A DNA stretch of 64,000 nt from Cellvibrionaceae bacterium (GTDB lineage Bacteria; Pseudomonadota; Gammaproteobacteria; Pseudomonadales; Cellvibrionaceae), in the NCBI GenBank assembly GCA_021151525.1, contig JAGKXD010000007.1, positions 1 through 64,000 on the forward strand. Reading direction: 5' to 3'. The notes beneath the pieces are model-generated. The model was not told the DNA's origin, did no database searches, and worked only from the letters and a program-made list of their open reading frames with translations. Shown one piece after another: positions 16,419 to 23,732 of this stretch (position 1 is its first letter; each line of letters starts with the position of its first letter). Made by a program: the position numbers and the translations under genes.

Positions 16419-18422
16419 ATGAAAAGACTTAATACTTTTCTTCTGTGTGCCTTTTTGGCATTTTCTGGTTGTGCTTTTGCTAGGCCCACCTTGGAGGATT
16501 TCACGAAAGAACGCGATCTGCGCAATGTTGTTATATCCCCCGATGGAAAATATCTTGCGCAGTTACACAACAAGGATGGTAAGCGCATAGTTACCATTAT
16601 TGATATGCAAGCGCCTGGCAAGCCGGTAATTGGTTCACTTGGCGATAAAGTCATTCGTCCTACCTCAATTAGTTGGGGCAAAAAAGATCGCCTCCTGATA
16701 AATCTACTTGTTCCCTACGATAGCAAACAAGTTGAGCGCGATATGGAGCGCAAAAAGGATTTCGATATAGATGACTACTTCATGTTTACGCGTATGCTTT
16801 CTGTGGATGTCAATGCAAAAAATCCTGTGGTATTGATGAATAACGAGCGCAGTATGAGAGGCAATGTAAATTTGTCTACTATTCATCACTACCTTCCGAA
16901 AGATCCTAATAACGTCTTGATGGAAGTTGATCGCGATGGTGTTGAGGCTCTTTACAAAGTAAATGTCTACACCGGCGCAAGCGAACTGTTAACTAAAGGC
17001 TCTCGCTTTACGTTTATGTTTGCCAATGATTACGATGGTAAAACGCGCTTTCGCTTCGATTATTTACGTATCGCCAAAAAAATTAATATCTATGAATTGG
17101 CTGAGGATAATACCTGGGGTCAACAGCCCATCGACTCGATAAAAATAAATGACAATGAGTCAGAGGATTTTGATGCTGGCAGACTGGTGGGGCTTTACGG
17201 TGATAATCTCGCCTACAGTAAAAGAAATGAAAATACCGGCTTTTTAGAGTTGTCTTTGTATAAGAGCAAGGAAAAAGTATATGAGACCTTAGTCAGTTTG
17301 CCTGATCGCGATGTACTTTATCCGCTGCATGATTTGCGTTCAAATCAAATTGTGGGTTATGCGGTAGACGGCGATTATATTCGCTATAAGTTTTTCGATC
17401 CCAAACAGCAAGAAGCCTACGATAAGCTCGCTGCGAAAGTAGGGAATTCAAATTTCTATTACAGCTCTTATACCGAAGATGGTGATTTGGGGGTTGTGAA
17501 TCTCTTCAGTCCTGAAAATCCGTTGTCCTTTCATTTTTATGATCGCCAAAAAGATGAATTAAGTTTTATTGATAATGCGTTTAACAACATTGCATCCAAA
17601 AATTTATCGCAATCTGCTACGGCAAATTATTTAACCCGCGACGGTAAAAAAATTCACTCCTATATTTTGCTTCCCACTGAATATGAAAAAGGTAAACAGT
17701 ACCCGTTAATTGTTATGCCGCACGGTGGCCCGCAGGCGCGCGACCGCGCTGGCTACGATGATTTTGCGCAGTTTTTATCGACTCGCGGCTATATTGTTAT
17801 TCAGCCCAACTTCCGCGGCTCAACGGGAATGGGTAAAGAGTTTGAGGAAGCTGGCTACAAACAATGGGGTCAGCTAATGCAAGATGACCTAACCGATGCC
17901 GTGGGTTTCATGGTTAAGAAAGGCTACGCCGACCCTGCAAAAGTTTGCATTGTCGGTATTTCATACGGCGGTTATGCGGCGCTTATGGGGGCAATAAAAA
18001 CCCCGGAACTGTATCGCTGCAGTGTCAGTATTAATGGTGTAACACATTTGCGCGACATGATTGCCACCGATGCCAAAAATGTAGATGACGATAAAATCTT
18101 GGAGAAATATTGGTATCAGCGTGTGGGTGATCCAAAGAAAGACAAAGAAATGTTGGATGCTAACTCGCCAGCATTGCATGCTGATAAAATTAATATTCCG
18201 TTGTTAATTGTTGCCAGCACCGATGATCAGATTGTGGCTTATAGTCAAGCTACTGATTTGGTGAGTGCGTTAAATAAGCACAAGAAAGATTTTAAATTTG
18301 TGAAATTAAAAGATTCTCCGCACAACCCATTTTTTTACAAAAAAGATATAGAGCTTGTGTATCGTGAGGTAGATGAATTTCTGGCAAAGTATTTGGGTAG
18401 TGCAACAGTAGCTGCAAAATAA
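16419..18422 (+). CDS. S9 family prolyl oligopeptidase-type peptidase, exported
   Basis: The alpha/beta hydrolase domain carries Ser515 in GISYGGYAAL, Asp603 in STDDQIV and His635 in SPHNPF, the triad of S9 peptidases. The N-terminal half is a probable beta-propeller of about 350 residues. I start at the ATG at 16419, after AAGAGGAA, because it gives the signal peptide MKRLNTFLLCAFLAFSGCAFA; an upstream in-frame start would add 43 residues that spoil it. Cleavage after AFA is likely; a weak lipobox (FSGC) is an alternative. The 667-residue enzyme probably cuts short peptides in the periplasm. Confidence 0.93.
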   Translation: MKRLNTFLLCAFLAFSGCAFARPTLEDFTKERDLRNVVISPDGKYLAQLHNKDGKRIVTIIDMQAPGKPVIGSLGDKVIRPTSISWGKKDRLLINLLVPYDSKQVERDMERKKDFDIDDYFMFTRMLSVDVNAKNPVVLMNNERSMRGNVNLSTIHHYLPKDPNNVLMEVDRDGVEALYKVNVYTGASELLTKGSRFTFMFANDYDGKTRFRFDYLRIAKKINIYELAEDNTWGQQPIDSIKINDNESEDFDAGRLVGLYGDNLAYSKRNENTGFLELSLYKSKEKVYETLVSLPDRDVLYPLHDLRSNQIVGYAVDGDYIRYKFFDPKQQEAYDKLAAKVGNSNFYYSSYTEDGDLGVVNLFSPENPLSFHFYDRQKDELSFIDNAFNNIASKNLSQSATANYLTRDGKKIHSYILLPTEYEKGKQYPLIVMPHGGPQARDRAGYDDFAQFLSTRGYIVIQPNFRGSTGMGKEFEEAGYKQWGQLMQDDLTDAVGFMVKKGYADPAKVCIVGISYGGYAALMGAIKTPELYRCSVSINGVTHLRDMIATDAKNVDDDKILEKYWYQRVGDPKKDKEMLDANSPALHADKINIPLLIVASTDDQIVAYSQATDLVSALNKHKKDFKFVKLKDSPHNPFFYKKDIELVYREVDEFLAKYLGSATVAAK

Positions 18423-18522
18423 AGCTATTATTGAATAGGGTTTAAATGCCTCGTTATACAGCTCAATGTAAATTAATCACACTTAAAAAGATCTGCAAGC
18501 AACTAAAGTGTTGAATTGATAT

Positions 18523-18560
18523 AAAAAGCCATGCGAAATTTCTTTGCATGGCTTTTTATT
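18523..18560. terminator. Bidirectional terminator between S9 peptidase and uvrA
   Basis: AAAAAGCCATGC (18523-18534) pairs with GCATGGCTTTTT (18546-18557). Both strands have a T run after the stem, so it can end the S9 peptidase transcript from the left and uvrA from the right. Confidence 0.88.
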
Positions 18561-18579
18561 TTCGGTGAGAGAAAATCTA

Positions 18580-21465
18580 TTATGCTTTTACTTTCTCTTT
18601 TTTCGGTGTTTCTTTTTTAGTTGCTTCTTTTTTTGCAGGCTTCTTTTTCAAGAGTGGATTCAAGAAAATTCCCGTGTAAGAATGCGGAACTTCAGCAACT
18701 TCTTCTGGCGTTCCGGTTGCGATAATTTGTCCGCCGCCGCTGCCGCCTTCTGGTCCCAAATCTACAATCCAATCCGCGGTTTTAATAACATCCAAATTGT
18801 GCTCGATCACCACAACAGTGTTGCCATGGTCGCGCAGGCGATGCAAAACATTTAATAGTTGCTGAATGTCGTAGAAGTGCAAGCCGGTTGTGGGTTCATC
18901 CAAAATATAAAGTGTTTTGCCAGTATCGCGTTTAGATAATTCTTTCGCGAGTTTAACGCGCTGCGCTTCACCGCCAGATAAAGTTGTTGCCGCTTGCCCA
19001 AGACAAATGTAAGTTAAACCTACATCAATCAGCGTTTGCAATTTGTTGGCGATTGATGGAATTGCATCGAAAAATACGCGCGCATCCTCCACGGTCATCT
19101 CTAAAACTTCGTGGATGTTTTTGCCTTTGTATTTTACGTCGAGGGTTTCGCGGTTGTAGCGTTTGCCTTTGCATACATCGCAAGGTACGTAAACATCGGG
19201 CAAGAAATGCATTTCCACTTTTGTTACGCCATCGCCTTCGCATGCTTCACAACGGCCGCCTTTTACGTTAAAGCTAAAGCGCCCTGGTTGATAACCGCGT
19301 GAGCGCGCTTCTTGCGTGCCAGCAAATAAATCCCGCACTGGTGTAAATATTCCGGTGTAGGTTGCTGGGTTTGAACGCGGTGTGCGACCTATGGGTGATT
19401 GATCTATATCGACGCATTTGTCAAATAAATCCATGCCTTCAACTTTGTCGTGAGCTGCAGGTGTAAGTGTGCTCGCGCCGTTTAAGGCAGTTGCTGCGAG
19501 TGGGTGCAAAGTTGCGTTGATGAGCGTGGATTTTCCGGAGCCTGAAACGCCTGTTACACAGGTCATCAATCCCACTGGAATTTCGAGCGTAACATTTTGC
19601 AAGTTATTGCCTTTGGCTCCAACTAAACGCAACATTTGTTTTGGATTTACTGGATTGCGTTTTGCAGGCACCGCAATTTCGCGTGTGCCACTTAAATATT
19701 GGCCAGTGATGGAATCTTTATTGGCCATGATTGCTTTTACATTGCCTTGTGCAATCACTTGGCCTCCGTGCACGCCAGCGCCCGGGCCAATATCAATCAC
19801 GTGATCGGCGAGGCGAATGGCATCTTCATCGTGCTCCACCACAATCACACTGTTGCCGATATCACGTAAATGTGTGAGTGTTTTTAACAAACGTGTGTTG
19901 TCGCGTTGATGTAAACCAATTGAGGGTTCATCGAGAATATACATAACACCAACAAGGCCTGCACCGATTTGACTGGCGAGACGAATGCGCTGTGCCTCTC
20001 CACCGGATAAAGTTTCTGCGCTGCGATTGAGTGTTAAATAATTTAAACCCACATCAACCAAGAAGCGAAATCTATCGCGCAATTCTTTTAAAACTTTATC
20101 GGCGATACCCGCTTTACGGCCAGTGAAATTAAGTTGCATATAATATTCATAGGCATCTGACACCGGCATGGTGGTAATTTCCGGCAGCGTTTTTTCGTCG
20201 ATAAAAACATTGCGCGCTTCCAGGCGCAAACGTGCGCCTTTGCAATCAGGACAATCTTGTGTGGAAAGAAAGCGCGTTAAATCTTCGCGCACTGAATTGG
20301 ATTCAGTATCGTGATAGCGGCGCTCCATATTCGGCAATACGCCTTCAAATGCGTGGCTGCGTTTGTAAACATCGCCGCGATCATTTACGTAATTAAATGC
20401 AATCACTTCTTCACCGGAACCGTGCAATACAGCTTCGCGTTGTTTTGCTTTTAATTTGTTCCAAGGTGTATCTACATCAAAGCCGTAATGCTTGGCGAGT
20501 GACGCGAGCATATGGAAATAATAAACGTTGCGTTTGTCCCAACCGCGAATCGCTCCTTCAGACAAACTTAATTTTGGATCTTGAATAACTTTGTCTTCAT
20601 CAAAAAATTGCTTCACACCCAAACCGTCGCAGCAGGGGCAAGCACCAGCAGGATTGTTAAACGAAAAGAGGCGCGGTTCTAATTCGGTGAGACTGTAATC
20701 GCAAATTGGGCAGGCGTGTTTGGATGAGAAAAGACGATCAGGTGCCTTCTCATCCATATCGCTAATAATCGCAATACCTTCAGAAAGTTTGAGTGCAGTT
20801 TCGAAAGATTCTGCTAAGCGTAATTTAATATCTTCACGCACTTTAAAACGATCGATCACGACTTCAACGGTGTGTTTCTTTTTCTTGTCGAGTGTCGGCG
20901 TATCGTCGAGATCGCAAAGAATTCCATCGATGCGCGCGCGAATAAAACCATCGCGTTTTAATTGTTCGAACACATGTAAATGTTCACCCTTGCGCTCGCG
21001 AATAACCGGCGCAAGCAACATTAATTTGCTGCCTTCGGGCATAGCGACAACTGTATCCACCATTTCACTCACGGTTTGTGCGGTGAGCGGCACGCCGTGA
21101 TCTGGGCAGCGCGCTTCACCCACACGCGCGTAGAGCAAACGCAGGTAATCGTAAATTTCGGTGATGGTGCCCACCGTGGAGCGTGGGTTGTGTGAAGTGG
21201 ATTTCTGCTCAATGGAAATAGCCGGGCTCAGGCCTTCAATATGATCGAGCTCGGGCTTTTCCATCATCGATAAAAATTGGCGAGCGTAAGTGGAAAGCGA
21301 TTCCACGTAGCGGCGTTGGCCTTCAGCGTAAAGCGTGTCAAATGCGAGTGAAGATTTACCGGAACCGGAGGGCCCGGTAATGACCACGAGTTTGTCGCGT
21401 GGAATATCCAAATCGATATTTTTCAGGTTATGAGTGCGTGCGCCGCGAACTATGATCGTGTCCAT
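18580..21465 (-). CDS. uvrA: Excinuclease ABC subunit A
   Basis: UvrA recognises bulky DNA lesions and loads UvrB in nucleotide excision repair. The 961-residue protein has two ABC ATPase units. The first has Walker A GPSGSGKSSL near residue 31, the second GVSGSGKSTL near 640, and each has an LSGGEAQR signature. Zinc-binding cysteine pairs are seen in CPICDY, CPCCDG, CEACEGDG and CDVCKGK. The C terminus ends in a lysine-rich tail of about 20 residues (KKKPAKKEATKKETPKKEK) beyond the usual end. A TATAAT lies on the minus strand upstream. No LexA box was found. Confidence 0.97.
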   Translation of the reverse strand: MDTIIVRGARTHNLKNIDLDIPRDKLVVITGPSGSGKSSLAFDTLYAEGQRRYVESLSTYARQFLSMMEKPELDHIEGLSPAISIEQKSTSHNPRSTVGTITEIYDYLRLLYARVGEARCPDHGVPLTAQTVSEMVDTVVAMPEGSKLMLLAPVIRERKGEHLHVFEQLKRDGFIRARIDGILCDLDDTPTLDKKKKHTVEVVIDRFKVREDIKLRLAESFETALKLSEGIAIISDMDEKAPDRLFSSKHACPICDYSLTELEPRLFSFNNPAGACPCCDGLGVKQFFDEDKVIQDPKLSLSEGAIRGWDKRNVYYFHMLASLAKHYGFDVDTPWNKLKAKQREAVLHGSGEEVIAFNYVNDRGDVYKRSHAFEGVLPNMERRYHDTESNSVREDLTRFLSTQDCPDCKGARLRLEARNVFIDEKTLPEITTMPVSDAYEYYMQLNFTGRKAGIADKVLKELRDRFRFLVDVGLNYLTLNRSAETLSGGEAQRIRLASQIGAGLVGVMYILDEPSIGLHQRDNTRLLKTLTHLRDIGNSVIVVEHDEDAIRLADHVIDIGPGAGVHGGQVIAQGNVKAIMANKDSITGQYLSGTREIAVPAKRNPVNPKQMLRLVGAKGNNLQNVTLEIPVGLMTCVTGVSGSGKSTLINATLHPLAATALNGASTLTPAAHDKVEGMDLFDKCVDIDQSPIGRTPRSNPATYTGIFTPVRDLFAGTQEARSRGYQPGRFSFNVKGGRCEACEGDGVTKVEMHFLPDVYVPCDVCKGKRYNRETLDVKYKGKNIHEVLEMTVEDARVFFDAIPSIANKLQTLIDVGLTYICLGQAATTLSGGEAQRVKLAKELSKRDTGKTLYILDEPTTGLHFYDIQQLLNVLHRLRDHGNTVVVIEHNLDVIKTADWIVDLGPEGGSGGGQIIATGTPEEVAEVPHSYTGIFLNPLLKKKPAKKEATKKETPKKEKVKA

Positions 21466-21514
21466 CTATTACTCTCGTTGCTGCTTCATTGAGGCAAATT
21501 GGTCAAAAGGGCGG

Positions 21515-21520
21515 ATTATA
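21515..21520 (-). promoter_or_regulatory. Candidate -10 box of uvrA
   Basis: A perfect TATAAT reads on the minus strand about 50 bases before the uvrA ATG. No convincing -35 hexamer is seen at 16-18 bp, and no CTGT-N8-ACAG LexA site is visible nearby. Confidence 0.35.
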
Positions 21521-21660
21521 CGTGAAGCTTGTGTCAGTGGATGTCAGTAATCTGTGTTTTAGCGAGTTTAATCAAGAGGGCGATTTAAATTTTATTAGAT
21601 GGCGGCAGTGTTTATAGCCTGAAAACGGGCGATGTGTATTTCGCACTGCCTTGAAGCGAT

Positions 21661-22011
21661 TTAGAGCTTGGAAATGGTTCCTTCAGGTTCGCAAAACTGA
21701 TTGATTTTTTCGTCAGTTTTAGGGTTTGGCGTTGCGCTTTTGGCTTTTTGGAGCATCCAAAATTGGCATTCAGGTGAATCTTTTTTGGCTCTGGTTTGCT
21801 TTGCTAGTTTGCGTGCCTGCTCAATTTGATCTCGCTCCAGCTCGTTCTTGCGCTCTACTTCAGCGATGTATGCCGACACCTTGTGCTCATCTTCCGATAG
21901 GTTGAGTGTTGTGGGTGCGGGAGTGGTTTTATGGGTGAAGACAAGCAAAAACAGCGCGGTTCCGGCTGCAAATAAAAGAAAGGCTAGGGTCATAGCAGAG
22001 GGCGATCGCAT
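21661..22011 (-). CDS. Small single-pass membrane protein, unknown function
   Basis: I do not recognise this 116-residue protein. It has an N-terminal membrane segment near 7-26 (MTLAFLLFAAGTALFLLVF) and then a charged, probably helical region rich in Glu and Lys (EVERKNELERDQIEQARKLA). Two cysteines lie in the last 50 residues. An AAGGA sequence about 10 bases upstream supports the start. It sits alone between uvrA and the PadR operon, on the same strand as both, about 195 bp from uvrA. The topology suggests an inner-membrane anchor with a periplasmic or cytosolic coiled tail. Confidence 0.7.
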   Translation of the reverse strand: MRSPSAMTLAFLLFAAGTALFLLVFTHKTTPAPTTLNLSEDEHKVSAYIAEVERKNELERDQIEQARKLAKQTRAKKDSPECQFWMLQKAKSATPNPKTDEKINQFCEPEGTISKL

Positions 22012-22144
22012 GATAGGTGTCCTTTTTATGTGAAATCCTTCGGAGAAGTTAAATCTTTTTAACGAGGTTTAATTTACGGGTAAACACTCAGCTCGCGAAT
22101 CATAGCCTAAGTCAGCGGCAAAGTGTCTACCCTCATCGAGTGTT

Positions 22145-23095
22145 TTATAGATCCCCTATCTTGCGCAACAGCATTAGGCGATAAGCACTGCGGCTGGCCT
22201 CAAACAGGTTGACGCCGGTTGCGCCCATGCAGATGTAAAAGCTCATCCGATTGATGAATCCCAAGTGCGCTGCCATTGGGCTATCGCCAATTACGGCCAG
22301 AATGTCGGGCGCTTGAGCTATTAGGATAAAAACCACGCCTAAAGCAACTCGGAATACTATTGAAAGCACTAGCTTGGCTGGCGTCCAATAGCTGTAGCGC
22401 AGGTTCCACAGGTTGATAGCGATGGCTACCGCCGCCGCTGCACTTAAAGGCATCAACCAAGCTTTTAGGCCTGCGCCAACTGTTAAGGGCGCGGCAGGAA
22501 CGGCGGCATTATCTATCCACAAAAAATATTGCATGGCGACAAGAAAAAAAGTGTTGCCGATAAATTGCATAAACGAGTCAAACAAGCTGATGCGCTGCCA
22601 AGGCTGCCTTACTGGCGGCAAGTCTTCTGGGCGCCAATGGCAATAGGGCGAGAGATTGGCGGTGACACTAAGGTTACTCAGCACGCAAAACACACCGGTT
22701 ACGCAGGCGAACATTACCAGTGAACCATGAATCCAACCGCCAATTATTCCGCCGATATTTAGATTGCCTCCTCCCAAGAGAGAGACTGATGCTGCTAATA
22801 CTTGTGCGCCGCCCACGATAATCAAACCGTAAATTAGGCACTGAGTAAAAAATGGAAGCCACGCCGGGCTAACCAAATGGCGTTGAGGCAGAAAGCTGGC
22901 TGCAACCTTACGCGGATGCCCAAGTTCACGCAGTACAGCGGATTCGTCAGCAGGTGATGTGGGGCGGCCATGTTCGTCAGCAAAGCTTTCAAGGCGATCC
23001 AGAATGTTCGCCTTAAGCTCGCGCGCAATATCGTCGCGGCGGCTGGCGGGGAGTTGCTGCGCAACAGCGCTGATGTAGCGATCAATAAGGCTCAT
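22145..23095 (-). CDS. HAAS-type membrane protein, partner of PadR regulator
   Basis: The N-terminal 60 residues (MSLIDRYISAVAQQLPASRR, then DIARELKANILDRLE) resemble the HAAS/DUF1700 helical domain often encoded next to PadR regulators. Several hydrophobic membrane segments follow, in 316 residues in total. I start at the ATG at 23095, preceded by GGAGG, one base after the PadR stop. The molecular role is not known. By family knowledge these pairs regulate membrane proteins or envelope stress responses, with the HAAS domain thought to contact the regulator. The gene would share the PadR promoter and operators. Confidence 0.75.
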   Translation of the reverse strand: MSLIDRYISAVAQQLPASRRDDIARELKANILDRLESFADEHGRPTSPADESAVLRELGHPRKVAASFLPQRHLVSPAWLPFFTQCLIYGLIIVGGAQVLAASVSLLGGGNLNIGGIIGGWIHGSLVMFACVTGVFCVLSNLSVTANLSPYCHWRPEDLPPVRQPWQRISLFDSFMQFIGNTFFLVAMQYFLWIDNAAVPAAPLTVGAGLKAWLMPLSAAAAVAIAINLWNLRYSYWTPAKLVLSIVFRVALGVVFILIAQAPDILAVIGDSPMAAHLGFINRMSFYICMGATGVNLFEASRSAYRLMLLRKIGDL

Positions 23096-23096
23096 G

Positions 23097-23426
23097 TTAA
23101 ACCTCCAAAAGCGTTGCAATATTGGTATTAAGGGACTGCCATTCACTGGTCAGGTTGGCGAGCAAGGTGGCGCCAGCGGCAGATAGCTGGTAATAGCGCC
23201 GCTCGCGGCCGTCGCCCTGTTGCCACTCGCTCTCGAGCAGACCTTGATCAGCAAGGCGACGCACCAGCGGATAAAGCGTGCCTTCGTCAATATCGATGCC
23301 TGCCTCTTGCAGCTGTTTGCGCAGCGAGTAGCCGTAGTGCGGCTGTTTTAGCGAGCCAAGCACTGCCAGCACCAACACCCCGCGCCGCAGCTCCTGTCGC
23401 AATTTATCTAACTGTTCTTCGGACAT
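23097..23426 (-). CDS. PadR-family transcriptional regulator
   Basis: The 109-residue protein is a winged-helix regulator of the short PadR class: GVLVLAVLGSLKQPHYGYSL, then the wing segment DEGTLYPLVRRLADQGLLES. The start at 23426 has a GGAGGGG ribosome binding site; a longer in-frame version would begin 13 codons upstream, within the promoter region. The stop overlaps the spacer before the membrane partner gene, so the two form an operon. Upstream are two near-identical palindromes that are probably its own operators. Confidence 0.9.
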   Translation of the reverse strand: MSEEQLDKLRQELRRGVLVLAVLGSLKQPHYGYSLRKQLQEAGIDIDEGTLYPLVRRLADQGLLESEWQQGDGRERRYYQLSAAGATLLANLTSEWQSLNTNIATLLEV

Positions 23427-23465
23427 AAGCCCCTCCGTAAATAGGCCGGCTATACTGGTTGCCAA

Positions 23466-23510
23466 ACACTATGTGTCGCACAGTGTTTTATTACTATGCG
23501 CCGCACAGTA
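23466..23510 (-). promoter_or_regulatory. Double palindromic operator of the padR operon
   Basis: ACTATGTGTCGCACAGT (23468-23484) and ACTATGCGCCGCACAGT (23493-23509) are 15/17 identical and each is close to palindromic (arms ACT-TG and CA-AGT). Their centres are 25 bp apart and they lie about 40-85 bp before the PadR start, over the probable -35 region. A TATAGC on the minus strand near 23450 could be the -10 box. PadR autorepression is the likely use. Confidence 0.6.
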
Positions 23511-23604
23511 GTTGCGTGTCAAGCGGTTGTTTGAAATTTGTTCTGAATATGTATTGGCTTGGGGGGGAGGGTTATATGTCGAACGGGTAGGATTTTGGCG
23601 GCTG

Positions 23605-23678
23605 TGTAGCCCGTAAGGAGTGCAACGCATTACGGGTTTTTAACATCCCGTATTACGCGGAGCTCCATGCGGGTTACA
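23605..23678. repeat. Pair of inverted REP-like palindromic units
   Basis: Two related 32-base units face each other: 23605-23636 (TGTAGCCCGTAAGGAGTGCA and on to TTACGGG) and the complement of 23647-23678 (TGTAACCCGCATGGAGCTCC and on to ATACGGG). Each can form its own stem (CCCGTAA with TTACGGG). Pairs like this are typical of REP elements, here lying between the PadR promoter and the GGDEF-EAL gene. The rest of 23427-23732 holds the operators and nothing else I recognise. Confidence 0.55.
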
Positions 23679-23732
23679 TGTCTGGATGTGAATTTTGAGG
23701 CGACATGTTTTAATTTTGAGTGCGACAAGAAA

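Noticed and set aside
18544..21100. Several long plus-strand ORFs opposite uvrA
   Set aside because: They are shadows of the uvrA reading frame with no start signals and no recognisable domains.
21466..21660. Search for an SOS (LexA) box before uvrA
   Set aside because: CTGT occurs but no matching ACAG at the right distance was found.
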